DNA of 14,913 nt from an uncultured Collinsella sp. (GCA_900555225.1 USKL01000010.1:1-14913); one strand, 5' to 3'; numbered from the stretch's first letter, positions 1-6,954 are shown. Program-made: numbers and translations. The notes: generated by a model not told the origin, from the sequence alone.

Positions 1-2
1 GA

Positions 3-191
3 ATAGAACCCTCAGTTGCTTCACTGAGGCCGTATTCGAAGCAGCAGCTTCTGATATTGGCGATGACCAGCTGGTTTAAAGGTGTTAAGGCATCGGTCAT
101 CTCTGGAGCGCCACTTTACTCCAAAAGCATCAGCTATTTGTTTCCCGTCGGTAAAAGGCAGATTTTGTTCGCCAAGCGTTCTTATATATAG
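3..191 (+). CDS. 3' end of an unidentified protein gene (5' end outside window)
   Basis: An uninterrupted plus-strand frame runs from the window edge to a TAG at 189-191, giving 62 residues with no internal stop. The protein reads as a plausible C-terminus: hydrophobic patches (LLILAMTSWF, ISYLF) mixed with Lys, Arg, Ser and Tyr, ending in LFAKRSYI. I do not recognise the family; a glycosyltransferase or other envelope-associated enzyme tail would fit the composition, but that is only a guess. The stop lies 7 nt before a 71-bp direct repeat that contains a hairpin, so the gene may end at, or have been cut by, that repeat. A competing frame (2-79) gives a 25-residue tail and is less likely because it is much shorter. 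A hairpin with a CCTCAGT/ACTGAGG stem at 10-29 lies inside the frame. Confidence 0.42.
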   Translation: MEPSVASLRPYSKQQLLILAMTSWFKGVKASVISGAPLYSKSISYLFPVGKRQILFAKRSYI

Positions 192-198
192 AGAAGTT

Positions 199-269
199 CG
201 GGTTCGAACCCGTGCCGCGGCAACAAAAAAGCGACCAACCGGAGTCGATCGCTTTCTATTCTATGGTGG
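199..269. repeat. Direct repeat copy A (T-arm-like palindrome plus tRNA-Lys terminator), no tRNA attached
   Basis: This 71-bp stretch is almost identical to 1483-1554. Both start with the perfect palindrome CGGGTTCGAACCCG, continue through a CGGCAACA/A-tract and the same terminator hairpin, and end at TCTATTCTATGGTGG. The differences are a few bases after the palindrome and one A in the A-tract. At the second copy the end of the match runs straight into tRNA-Lys. Here it stops after the last three nucleotides of the tRNA 3' end, and unrelated sequence follows. It is therefore a detached piece of a tRNA-Lys 3' flank. Between the two copies lies the TraX-like gene. Confidence 0.85.
225..254 (-). 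terminator. Orphan copy of the tRNA-Lys terminator
   Basis: Read on the minus strand, a 10-bp stem (AAGCGATCGA with TTGGTCGCTT, containing two G-T pairs) and a CTCCGG loop are followed by six T. The sequence matches the terminator after the intact tRNA-Lys gene, but no tRNA precedes it here. On the plus strand the same hairpin is followed by TTTCTATT, so it could also help end transcription of the partial gene that stops at 191. Confidence 0.6.
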
Positions 270-556
270 AGCATCCAGAAGATGCTTCCGAACTCGTTTT
301 CTCGGTGCCATTCATGCTTTCGAAGCATCGTTCGACCTTCGCAGCCTCATGTTTTGAGGATCTGCCGTGTTTATCACTGTTATTAATGAGTGTGCGGAAG
401 TGATCCTCATACAGATACGTGCGATCCGCCAGAGAACTGAGAAGCATCTTTCTGCAGCCCTCATTGTCTATCCTCGCATCTCTCAGGTCTTCCGGAAATT
501 CACAAGCAGTCTTAGGGTCAGTTTGTTTCTGCTTTCAGAGACTTGTTTGAGAGTTA
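270..556. other. Intergenic stretch with hairpins and an uncertain minus-strand ORF
   Basis: No convincing gene lies between copy A of the repeat and the TraX-like gene. The first 60 bases hold a cluster of inverted repeats: AGCATC/GATGCT at 270-286, ATGCTT/AAGCAT at 314-328, and an 8-bp pair GATGCTTC (281-288) with GAAGCATC (322-329). On the minus strand a frame stays open from 534 to a stop at 256-258, with a possible ATG at 447 (63 residues, containing RTYLYEDHFRTLINNSDKHG). Its composition is protein-like, but its stop codon falls inside the repeat, only a weak GAGG precedes the ATG, and I recognise no family. It could be a small gene, or a remnant truncated when the repeat arrived. A competing plus-strand frame (367-579) is equally open. 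Confidence 0.3.
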
Positions 557-1354
557 TTAAAGACAGTTCAAAACAATAAGTGAGACACCATAAAGCAGAG
601 CAAGATGTGCCGGATAGAAAATGTAGAAGAAGTATTTCAGCTTCAGCCCTCGCTTGCCATTATAAAGATTGATAAGCAGCAACGAAACGACCGCGGCAGC
701 AACATCAGGATTAAATACATTAGCTGTAGCAAACTCAAATCCGCCGCCAACTATATGGCATGACGAAAGGAGCACTGCGCATACTGCAGCAAAGAACATC
801 TTGGCCTTGCTGTCGTGGAATAAATAGAATGCAGCCACAAGCAGAATGCCATACACGCCGCCATCTAGTTTAGTGTATTCAGCTGCCAGTGCTGTCAAAA
901 CAATCAGAGCAATTTCTGCGATGTGCCTCTTCCATTTTGAAAGACTTTGTATCTTTTCCAGAATAATCAAAAAGACCAAGGAAAGCAGGAGCTCGCACAT
1001 AACATTTTGTTGCCGAAGGTCAAAGAGCTGCCCGGTTTGAACGAAATCGTATATGGGCTCCGCAATGATTGCGAAGACAAGCATATTTCGCAGGTACTTC
1101 TTTATGTCATGAGTATGCAAAAATCCCTCAACTATCAAAAAGCAAAATAAGGGAAATGCAATTCTGCCAAGAACATGAAGCACATCCGAAGCCTCGCTTA
1201 GAATCGCCCACTGCTCGTCTGATATCTGATTGTACGATGCGTGAGTCATGATTCCATTGGTCAGGACGATCCTGCTTACATGATCGAGAACCATCGAAAT
1301 GGCCGCTATTATCTTTAATGTGCTGCCGCTAATTCCGTATCTATCTGTTTTCAT
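557..1354 (-). CDS. TraX-family integral membrane protein (putative acyltransferase)
   Basis: A 265-residue, strongly hydrophobic protein with several membrane helices. The family signature is clear: GRIAFPLFCFLIVEGFLHT at residues 63-81, KKYLRNMLVFAIIAEPIYDF just after it, and FYPAHL near residues 246-251. These match the TraX family, named after the F-plasmid protein needed to acetylate pilin; chromosomal relatives in Gram-positive bacteria have no established substrate. An early MVLDH (residues 21-25) is also typical. Length is normal for the family, so it looks intact. The ATG has a good site (AAAGGA about 8 nt upstream). The start lies only 18 nt from a copy of the tRNA-Lys 3' end, so its leader is inside the tRNA-associated repeat. 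Base composition is visibly more AT-rich than the rest of the window, and direct repeats lie on both sides, consistent with acquisition by transfer (inference). Confidence 0.85.
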   Translation of the reverse strand: MKTDRYGISGSTLKIIAAISMVLDHVSRIVLTNGIMTHASYNQISDEQWAILSEASDVLHVLGRIAFPLFCFLIVEGFLHTHDIKKYLRNMLVFAIIAEPIYDFVQTGQLFDLRQQNVMCELLLSLVFLIILEKIQSLSKWKRHIAEIALIVLTALAAEYTKLDGGVYGILLVAAFYLFHDSKAKMFFAAVCAVLLSSCHIVGGGFEFATANVFNPDVAAAVVSLLLINLYNGKRGLKLKYFFYIFYPAHLALLYGVSLIVLNCL

Positions 1355-1372
1355 TTCGTTTTCCTTTCTTTG

Positions 1373-1391
1373 GGTGGGCCGTCAGGGGTTC
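1373..1391 (-). repeat. Second copy of the tRNA-Lys 3' end
   Basis: Nineteen bases here are identical to 1550-1568, which form the 3' end of tRNA-Lys (acceptor 3' strand, discriminator base and part of the T-arm) plus two flanking bases. The identity ends inside the T-loop, where this copy changes from TTCGA to TTCAG on the plus strand. Nothing else of a tRNA is present. The arrangement, an intact tRNA and 177 bp away a copy of its 3' end in the same orientation, is what site-specific integration into tRNA genes leaves as attL and attR. Confidence 0.8.
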
Positions 1392-1508
1392 AGCCTGCTT
1401 CGCAGGCGGCCGCTGCGTTGCTTTCGCGCCTTGCGCGCTGCGCTGGCAAACGCTCACGCGTTTACTCAGCTCCGCGCCCCGACGGGTTCGAACCCGTGCA
1501 CCGGCAAC
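1392..1508 (-). repeat. tRNA-associated structured unit, Lys copy
   Basis: A GC-rich, non-coding block rich in inverted repeats. On the plus strand it has a GCCTGC/GCAGGC hairpin with TTC loop (1393-1407), a run of CGC/GCG motifs, an AAACGC/GCGTTT hairpin (about 1448-1463), and the palindrome CGGGTTCGAACCCG (1483-1496) that resembles a tRNA T-arm. The same parts occur in the same order and at similar spacing at 10123-10250 beside tRNA-Gly. On the minus strand the two align through TAAACGCG..AGCGTTT and GCAAGG.GCGC. The two copies share architecture and partial sequence, so they are probably homologous. Function is unknown. Confidence 0.6.
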
Positions 1509-1554
1509 AAAAAAAGCGACCAACCGGAGTCGATCGCTTTCTATTCTATGGTGG
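1483..1554. repeat. Direct repeat copy B (T-arm-like palindrome plus terminator, running into tRNA-Lys)
   Basis: The partner of 199-269: 72 bases, near-identical. It spans the T-arm-like palindrome, the tRNA-Lys terminator and the last three bases of the tRNA. Together the two copies enclose the hairpin cluster and the TraX-like gene as a ~1.28-kb unit. Confidence 0.85.
1509..1539 (-). terminator. Rho-independent terminator of tRNA-Lys
   Basis: On the minus strand, a 10-bp stem with a six-base CTCCGG loop is followed by seven T, 13 nt after the tRNA 3' end. Confidence 0.85.
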
Positions 1555-1624
1555 GCCGTCAGGGGTTCGAACCCTGGACCTTGGGATTAAAAGTCCCCTG
1601 CTCTGCCAGCTGAGCTAACGGCCC
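1552..1624 (-). tRNA. tRNA-Lys (anticodon UUU)
   Basis: A 73-nt cloverleaf on the minus strand. The acceptor stem GGGCCGU pairs with ACGGCCC and the discriminator is A. The D-arm is GCTC/GAGC, the anticodon loop CTTTTAA gives anticodon TTT, and the T-arm is CAGGG-TTCGAAC-CCCTG. No 3' CCA is encoded: the genomic bases after the discriminator are CC then A, which happens to read CCA. A consensus-like promoter lies just upstream and a strong terminator downstream, so it is transcribed alone. Confidence 0.97.
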
Positions 1625-1633
1625 GCGGGTGGC

Positions 1634-1662
1634 ATTGTACCACGGTCTGGGACTATTCCCAA
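1634..1662 (-). promoter_or_regulatory. tRNA-Lys promoter
   Basis: On the minus strand, TTGGGA (1657-1662, four of six consensus) and TACAAT (1634-1639, five of six) are 17 bp apart, and the -10 lies 9 nt before the tRNA. The -35 overlaps the last codons of the aminopeptidase gene. Confidence 0.7.
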
Positions 1663-2933
1663 CTCCATTGGCCGTTCTGGAAAATCACAACTTCACGTCC
1701 ATCAGGCGTAATGCCCTTAATATCGATGTCGTCCGTGCCGATCATAAAATCGACGTGCGCGCTCGAGACGTTAACGCCATGCTCCAGGAGCTCTTCCTTG
1801 GACATGTCGTACCCACCCTCGATGCATTCGGGGAAACCGACACCTAGCGCGAGATGGCAGCTAGCGTTCTCGTCATAGAGCGTGTCATAGAACAGAACGC
1901 CGCTTTCGCGGATCGGAGTGTTCTTGGAAATGAGCGCGACCTCGCCCAGATGAGCGGCACCTTCATCGGTGTCAATAATGCTCGCAAGCGTCGCCTTGCC
2001 CACACGGGCATCGTAGTCCACTACGCGGCCGCCCTCGAACTTAATCCAAAAATCGTCGACTTTATTGCCGTGGTGGATGAGCGGCATGGCCGAGTACACG
2101 ATACCGTCGGCGCGCATGCGATCGGGCGAAGTGAAGACTTCCTCGGTGGGGATGTTGGGGAAGAAGGGGTGTCCATCGGGCGTCTTACCCTTGCCGCCGG
2201 CCCACTCGTGACCCTTCGTCATGCCAATCGTCAGATCGGTTCCATTTGCCGCGGTGTAATGTAGGCGGTCAAAACGATTGTCGTTCAGGAAACGCAGGTT
2301 CTTTTCGAATGCCGCGTCATGAAGCTCCCAGTCGCTCTCCGGGTCCTGGCCATCGGCACGAGCGGTGTGCAGAATCGCATTCCACAGCTTATAGATTGCA
2401 ACCTCATCGGCGTCTCCCGGGAACACCTCGCGCGCCCATGCCACGACCGGAGCGCCAGCGATGCACCACGGGTTGATGTTGTAGTCCAGTCCACGGCGGA
2501 AGACCTTGCACTGCGTATTCCTTGCCTTGGAAGCCGCGGCGGGCTTGGCGGGATCGATACCCTTGAGAGCTGCAGGGTCCGCACCCTCGATAAAGATAAA
2601 GCAGGCACCATCTTGGGCCAAGGAATCCAGCTGCAGGCGCTTCCACTCGGGCGTCTGCTCAAAATAGCTTTTATCGACATGCTCGTACGCAAGCCTTGTC
2701 ACGGCATCATCGGCCCAAATGACCGTCACGTGACCGGCGCCGGCGGCATAAGCCTCCGCGACCACCACGCGGGCAAAGGGTGCGCACTCGACTGGAGACT
2801 GAACGACAACCTCCTGGCCGGGCTTGACGTTTACGCCCTTGCGGACAACCAAGCGCGCGTAGTTTTTAATCTTGGGCTCCAGGGCCTTCATGCCCTCCAG
2901 AGCTTCTTCGACCGTCAGGGCAGCTCGAATCAT
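1653..2933 (-). CDS. Aminopeptidase, M29 family metallopeptidase
   Basis: A cytoplasmic metal-dependent exopeptidase of the M29 family (AmpS/PepS/aminopeptidase T type) that removes N-terminal residues from peptides. The family's metal-binding motifs are in order in the C-terminal half: NIPTEEVFT (Glu at about residues 264-265), HLGEVALI (Glu331), ENASCHLALG (His360), and SSAHVDFMIG (His393 and Asp395). Length, 426 residues, is normal for the family (about 410). I start at the ATG at 2933 because GGAG lies six bases before it; an in-frame ATG four codons earlier (2945) has only an AT-rich sequence in front and no ribosome site. The gene stands alone, with a terminator of the upstream operon just before it and the tRNA-Lys promoter overlapping its end. 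No signal peptide is seen. Confidence 0.93.
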   Translation of the reverse strand: MIRAALTVEEALEGMKALEPKIKNYARLVVRKGVNVKPGQEVVVQSPVECAPFARVVVAEAYAAGAGHVTVIWADDAVTRLAYEHVDKSYFEQTPEWKRLQLDSLAQDGACFIFIEGADPAALKGIDPAKPAAASKARNTQCKVFRRGLDYNINPWCIAGAPVVAWAREVFPGDADEVAIYKLWNAILHTARADGQDPESDWELHDAAFEKNLRFLNDNRFDRLHYTAANGTDLTIGMTKGHEWAGGKGKTPDGHPFFPNIPTEEVFTSPDRMRADGIVYSAMPLIHHGNKVDDFWIKFEGGRVVDYDARVGKATLASIIDTDEGAAHLGEVALISKNTPIRESGVLFYDTLYDENASCHLALGVGFPECIEGGYDMSKEELLEHGVNVSSAHVDFMIGTDDIDIKGITPDGREVVIFQNGQWSWE

Positions 2934-2964
2934 GTGCCACTCCATCTATCTATATATAGAACAG

Positions 2965-2996
2965 TAAAAAGGCGCGCCGCTAAAACGACGCGCCTT
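2965..2996 (-). terminator. Rho-independent terminator after the purC operon
   Basis: On the minus strand an 11-bp GC-rich stem (AAGGCGCGTCG with CGGCGCGCCTT, one G-T pair) and a TTTTAG loop end in a five-T run. It lies 31 nt after the stop of the small membrane protein gene. Confidence 0.85.
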
Positions 2997-3026
2997 ATAT
3001 CTTAGCGATATGTATGAATACAAACG

Positions 3027-3602
3027 CTACTTCTTCTTGGAGTCCTTCTTGTCCTCCTCGGCAGCCGCGCGCTCGATAAGAGCGTTGAGCTTGTTCTCGG
3101 ACATGCCCTCAGCCTGCGTGCGGTACATGTTGCGCAGGGGACGAATACGAACGAAGTCGTAGATAAAGTCACCTAGGATGATGACATAGGACAAAACGAT
3201 GCCGACCATCTGGACGGGACTGGACACCGTGCCGCCGGGAGCGAAGTAGAGCGAAGCCCAAATTGCCACGACGAGTACCATGCCGATGGCGAGCACGGCC
3301 CACCAGATACGGCGGCGCTTGGTGTAGTCCTCATCCTGCTTAAGGAGGATATTCGACACCGTATAGATACGATCCTCGCGAGCACGCTGCTTGGCCTTGC
3401 GGGCGCGCTTCTCCTCCTTGGAAAGGCCTTCCAGGTTTTCACCCTTCTCGAGCTCTTTGCGGCGTGCCTTAGACGAAGCCGGCACGACGCGAACGGAGCT
3501 CGCTGCCTGGCGAGCGGGCTTAGCAGATGCGGCGGACTTGCGCGCAACCCCGGTAACTTCGTGGGATTGCGTGCGCTTGTTCGTGGCGCTACGGGTACTC
3601 AC
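3027..3602 (-). CDS. Two-helix membrane protein with a long basic N-terminal region, unknown function
   Basis: 191 residues. The first ~98 are hydrophilic and very rich in Lys, Arg, Ala and Ser, with a Lys/Glu/Arg-rich segment at about 45-78 that may form a coiled coil. Two membrane helices follow (about 99-120 and 128-150), joined by a short loop (FAPGGTVSS), and then a charged tail ending in DKKDSKKK. With both ends basic, both termini probably face the cytoplasm. I do not recognise a named family; it resembles conserved hypothetical membrane proteins of actinobacteria. The start is GTG at 3602, which directly follows the purC stop (TAA then GTG), with AAGGAG inside the purC end at the right distance, so it is translationally coupled to purC. 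No purine-related motif is seen, so the link may be positional only. Confidence 0.8.
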   Translation of the reverse strand: MSTRSATNKRTQSHEVTGVARKSAASAKPARQAASSVRVVPASSKARRKELEKGENLEGLSKEEKRARKAKQRAREDRIYTVSNILLKQDEDYTKRRRIWWAVLAIGMVLVVAIWASLYFAPGGTVSSPVQMVGIVLSYVIILGDFIYDFVRIRPLRNMYRTQAEGMSENKLNALIERAAAEEDKKDSKKK

Positions 3603-4490
3603 TTATGCGTTCTCCTTCATGCTTGTGAACTGGGAGCCCGTGATGATCTGGAAGGCCTCGCGATAGCGCTCGGACGTGCCATCGATGACCTCGGCGGGCA
3701 GGTGCGGGGTCTCCCCCGTCATATCCCAGTTGGCTTTGAGCCAATTGCGGACGAATTGTTTGTCGTAGCTAGGCTGAATCTTGCCCTCCTCGTAGCTGGC
3801 GGCGGGCCAGAAACGGCTGGAGTCGGGCGTTAGGCACTCGTCGATCAGCGTAACCTTGCCATCGATGACACCGAACTCGAACTTGGTGTCGGCGATAATG
3901 ATGCCTCGAGTCGCGGCATACTCGGCAGCGGCCTTGTAAATCTTGAGGGACAGGTCGCGAATCTGCGCGGCGATATCCTCACCCACGATCTCGCAGCAAC
4001 GCTCGAACGAAATGTTCTCGTCGTGGTCGCCGATCTCGGCCTTCGTGGACGGCGTGAACAGCGGCTCGGGAAGCTTGGAGGCCTCGGTCAGACCCTCGGG
4101 CAGCTGGATGCCGCATACGGTGCCGTTCTCGTCATAGGTCTTCTTGCCCGAACCGGTCAGATAACCGCGGACGATGCACTCGATAGGAATCGTCTGGGCT
4201 TTCTTGACCAGCATGGCGCGGCCGGCGAGGTAGTCACGATACTCGGCAAACTCCTCGGGGAAATCCGCCGGATCGATGGAGACGAGATGGTTGGGAACGA
4301 TGTCGGCAAACTTATCGAACCAGAATGCCGAGATGCGGTTGAGCACCTCTCCCTTAAACGGAATCTCGTCGGGAAGAATGAAGTCGAACGCAGAAATGCG
4401 GTCGGTGGCGACCATCAGCAGGTTTTCACCGGCATCATAGATATCACGAACCTTGCCACGGGAATCCGGACGACGCTCCATCGTTGTCAC
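3603..4490 (-). CDS. purC: Phosphoribosylaminoimidazole-succinocarboxamide synthase
   Basis: Joins CAIR and aspartate with ATP to make SAICAR, the eighth step of de novo purine synthesis, in the cytoplasm. Recognised by GKVRDIY near residue 12 (nucleotide loop), ATDRISAFD (28-36), ECIVRGYLTGSG (104-115), DTKFEFG (201-207), and DECLTPDSSRFW (217-228), all in the usual order. Length, 295 residues, fits the longer form of the family. I choose the GTG at 4490 because AAGGAG ends eight bases before it; an in-frame GTG at 4499 overlaps that ribosome site, and the ATG six bases into the gene lies too far from it. The gene follows the histidine kinase by 109 bp and is coupled to the membrane protein gene downstream. 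The adenylosuccinate lyase of the same pathway (purB) is about 4 kb away on the same strand, in a separate unit. Confidence 0.97.
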   Translation of the reverse strand: MTTMERRPDSRGKVRDIYDAGENLLMVATDRISAFDFILPDEIPFKGEVLNRISAFWFDKFADIVPNHLVSIDPADFPEEFAEYRDYLAGRAMLVKKAQTIPIECIVRGYLTGSGKKTYDENGTVCGIQLPEGLTEASKLPEPLFTPSTKAEIGDHDENISFERCCEIVGEDIAAQIRDLSLKIYKAAAEYAATRGIIIADTKFEFGVIDGKVTLIDECLTPDSSRFWPAASYEEGKIQPSYDKQFVRNWLKANWDMTGETPHLPAEVIDGTSERYREAFQIITGSQFTSMKENA

Positions 4491-4599
4491 GTGAGTCACT
4501 CCTTACCTAAATACGACAGTAATGCGGGTTCTTTCCCGCACGTTTTCGCAAACTCGGAGCGGCAGGGACGAAACCCCTCCTTCACCGAATAGCGAAAAG

Positions 4600-6165
4600 C
4601 TAGTGCTCCATTGTAGTAGATGCCGCGTCCGCCGTGTGCTCGCGAGGCAGATGAATCGTAAAAGTCGTACCCTTTCCAAGCTCCGACTCCACGGATATGT
4701 AGCCGTGATGACGCTCGACAATCTGCTTGGTCACGGCGAGGCCCACGCCCAGTCCACCCGCCTCGCGAGCGCGACTGGCGTCAGCACGCCAAAAACGACC
4801 GAAGATGCGCGACAAATCATCCTTGGCGATACCGATGCCCGTATCCGAAACCGCGATATCGACGTGCTTACGGTCGCTGAGCACCGACACCACGACCCAA
4901 CCTCCCTCGGGGGTATAGCGCATGGCGTTACTCAAGAGGTTGATGACGCATTGCGTGATCATGTCGGGATCGGCCTCGACGACATCGTCGTGCCCTTGGG
5001 TTTCATCTGCAAAGCGAAGACGAAGGTCACGGTCGGCAAACAGACGCTCCTGGCCGTTCACAATCGATCGCACGAACGGAACCATGTCCACCGGTTCTAG
5101 ATTGAGCGGAGCCGTGCTGTTTTCCATACGCGATAGGTCGAGCATCTGCTGCACCAGACGAGCCAGGCGACGCGTCTCGGAAGCAACGGTCTCCAAATGC
5201 TCATCGTCGGTGGGATACACGCCATCCTGCATGGCCTCGACCGTTGCGAGCATGGCCATAAGCGGCGTGCGAAGCTCGTGTGCAACGTCTGAGGTCAGGC
5301 GCTTCTCGTGTTTCATATCCTTCTCGAGCGAGGTGGCCATCTCATCGAAGGTCTCACCCAGCTGATCGATCTCGTCATCACCGCGCAGCCCCGTGCGAGC
5401 CGACAGGTCGCCGTCACGGATTTGCTTTGCGGTACTGGTGACGCGATGAATCGGTTTGGTGAGCATGCGCGACACGAGCGATCCGATAACGACCGAAATG
5501 CAGATTGCAACAACCGCGGCGAGGGCCATGGCGTTAAAGGTCTTCTCCCTAAACGCAGAGTCCGCCTTGGTGAGCAGAGCGTCGGAGCCGATGGCCCACA
5601 GCTTTACCTGTCCGACATGCTCGCCGGAAGACGTTACAATCTCGACGTTAGCAACGCTATCGGAGTCGGTTGGAGCAGACGAGACCGGGCTATGCGATGC
5701 CCTCTTGCCGCTCGTGTCGTCGGTCGTCGCCTGATTTTCGCGTACATCGGCAGTAGCGCTTGCCGAGGGCCACGAGTCGTCGTAGACGATGACGCCCTTT
5801 TTATTGACGACCTGCATACCAAGATCGTCGGACACCAAACTCGATGTCGCGACCGTACGCAGCTCTCCCGCGGTCCAAGAGCCGTTTTCCTCATATGAGG
5901 TCGCCAACTTCTCGGCAGCGGAATTTGCGATTTCGACGATATTGGAGCGTGTGTAATCCGAAAAGACCGTGCCCCACACAACAGAGACAACGCCCACCAG
6001 CACCAATACCGTCATGAGCGATGTCAGAGCAAAAGCAAGTGCCATGCGCGAGGGATAGCTCATCGTTGGCCGTGAATCGGAACGAGGCGTGTTCCAACTA
6101 GCCTTGGAACCCGCCTCGCTCTCCTGCTTGTGCTTTTGTCCGATTTCAAAGCGCGCAGGTGTCAT
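4600..6165 (-). CDS. Two-component sensor histidine kinase
   Basis: 521-residue membrane kinase. A cytoplasmic N-terminal stretch of ~40 residues is followed by a membrane helix (about 41-65), an extracytoplasmic domain (about 66-210), a second helix (about 210-232), and HAMP (233-285). The H-box SDVAHELRTPLMAM carries the phosphorylated His296. In the ATPase domain come the N-box (INLLSNAMRYTPEGG, Asn413), DTGIGI (441-446), the F-box FGRFWR (455-460), and GGLGVGLAV (470-478). This is the usual layout of OmpR-partner kinases. The sensor domain has a Ser/Thr/Asp-rich segment (about 133-172) that looks disordered, and no known ligand-binding fold stands out. The gene begins 11 nt after the regulator stop, so the pair is one transcript. 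The start at 6165 has only a weak AGGG before it; Met35 is an alternative. Confidence 0.95.
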   Translation of the reverse strand: MTPARFEIGQKHKQESEAGSKASWNTPRSDSRPTMSYPSRMALAFALTSLMTVLVLVGVVSVVWGTVFSDYTRSNIVEIANSAAEKLATSYEENGSWTAGELRTVATSSLVSDDLGMQVVNKKGVIVYDDSWPSASATADVRENQATTDDTSGKRASHSPVSSAPTDSDSVANVEIVTSSGEHVGQVKLWAIGSDALLTKADSAFREKTFNAMALAAVVAICISVVIGSLVSRMLTKPIHRVTSTAKQIRDGDLSARTGLRGDDEIDQLGETFDEMATSLEKDMKHEKRLTSDVAHELRTPLMAMLATVEAMQDGVYPTDDEHLETVASETRRLARLVQQMLDLSRMENSTAPLNLEPVDMVPFVRSIVNGQERLFADRDLRLRFADETQGHDDVVEADPDMITQCVINLLSNAMRYTPEGGWVVVSVLSDRKHVDIAVSDTGIGIAKDDLSRIFGRFWRADASRAREAGGLGVGLAVTKQIVERHHGYISVESELGKGTTFTIHLPREHTADAASTTMEH

Positions 6166-6176
6166 ATGTGATTTCC

Positions 6177-6899
6177 CTATTTCTCGTCCGACTTATCGGT
6201 CTTGGTCGGAGCCTCGAAGCGATAGCCGACACCATGGACGGTGTAGAGCCACTTGGGCTTCTTGGGATCATCGCCCAGCTTGGCGCGAAGATTCTTCACG
6301 TGGCTATCGATAGTGCGCTCATAGCCCTCAAAGTCATACCCGAGCACTTTCTCGACCAGCTCCATGCGGTTATACACACGGCCGGGATGGCGGGCAAGCG
6401 TGGTGAGCAGCTTGAACTCGGAAGCCGTCAGATCGACTTCCTTGCCCTCGACCAAGATCTTGTGGCCCGAGATATCGATGACCAGATCGCCGAAGTCGAG
6501 TACCTCGACGGCGGGCTCGTCGGCCTGATGGGCACGGCGGAACAGAGCGCGAACGCGGGCGACGAGCTCGCGCGGCGAGAACGGCTTAATCAGATAGTCG
6601 TCGGCGCCGAGCTCAAGACCGATAATACGGTCCTCGATCTCGCCCTTAGCCGTCAGCATGATGATGGGGACATCCGAGGTATCGCGAATGGTGCGGCAAA
6701 CGCGCTCGCCGGGAATCTTGGGGAGCATAAGGTCGAGCACGACCAGGTCGAACTGATGCTTCTCGAACTCCTCGATCGCGGACTGGCCGTCGCCGACGCC
6801 CACAACCCAGTAGCCTTCGCGCTCGAGATAGGCAGCGACGGCGTCACGGATTGCCTTCTCATCCTCGACCAGCAGAATCTTTTTTGCATCTGAAGCCAT
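6177..6899 (-). CDS. OmpR/PhoB-family response regulator
   Basis: 240-residue DNA-binding regulator, phosphorylated by the kinase encoded just downstream. The receiver domain shows the acidic pocket (LLVEDE, residues 9-14), the phosphorylated Asp56 in VVLDLMLP, the MLTAK switch segment, and KPFSPREL with the conserved Lys. The C-terminal winged helix has TASEFKLLTTLARHPGRV and ends in the typical ERTIDSHVKNLRAKLG and YTVHGVGYRF. The ATG at 6899 follows a G-rich ribosome site (GGGGGG, seven bases away); a TTG seven codons earlier is unsupported. Targets cannot be read from the window. It is first in the transcript with its kinase. Confidence 0.96.
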   Translation of the reverse strand: MASDAKKILLVEDEKAIRDAVAAYLEREGYWVVGVGDGQSAIEEFEKHQFDLVVLDLMLPKIPGERVCRTIRDTSDVPIIMLTAKGEIEDRIIGLELGADDYLIKPFSPRELVARVRALFRRAHQADEPAVEVLDFGDLVIDISGHKILVEGKEVDLTASEFKLLTTLARHPGRVYNRMELVEKVLGYDFEGYERTIDSHVKNLRAKLGDDPKKPKWLYTVHGVGYRFEAPTKTDKSDEK

Positions 6900-6938
6900 A
6901 ACACGGCCCCCCTGTCTCAATTAGCTAAGAACAAGCCC

Positions 6939-6944
6939 ATTTTA
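6939..6944 (-). promoter_or_regulatory. Possible -10 box for the two-component operon
   Basis: TAAAAT on the minus strand (five of six consensus) lies 39 nt before the regulator ATG. No good -35 is visible at the usual distance, so an activator-dependent or weak promoter is possible. Confidence 0.3.
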
Positions 6945-6954
6945 ACGCACCTGA

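Noticed and set aside
82..357. 91-codon plus-strand frame at the left end
   Set aside because: It runs through the T-arm-like palindrome and terminator of the direct repeat and has an Arg/Ser/Phe-rich composition typical of non-coding frames; the frame ending at 191 is better.
1481..1500. TTCGAA block at 1483-1496 and GGTTCGAGTCC at about 10229 as additional tRNA genes
   Set aside because: They resemble a T-arm, but the surrounding bases give neither an acceptor stem, an anticodon arm nor a proper five-pair T-stem; they are treated as part of the repeat unit.
1373..1508. CRISPR array or phage attachment region with integrase
   Set aside because: There are no regularly spaced identical repeats, and no integrase, cas or phage gene occurs in the window; only the att-like geometry remains.
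2319..3005. 228-codon plus-strand frame opposite the aminopeptidase
   Set aside because: Same reason: a codon-bias shadow of the M29 gene, and it runs through the terminator of the neighbouring operon.
4523..4540. Hairpin TGCGGG/CCCGCA between the kinase and purC as a terminator
   Set aside because: The six-pair stem has no T-run on the minus strand; on the plus strand a short TTTT follows, but no gene ends there.
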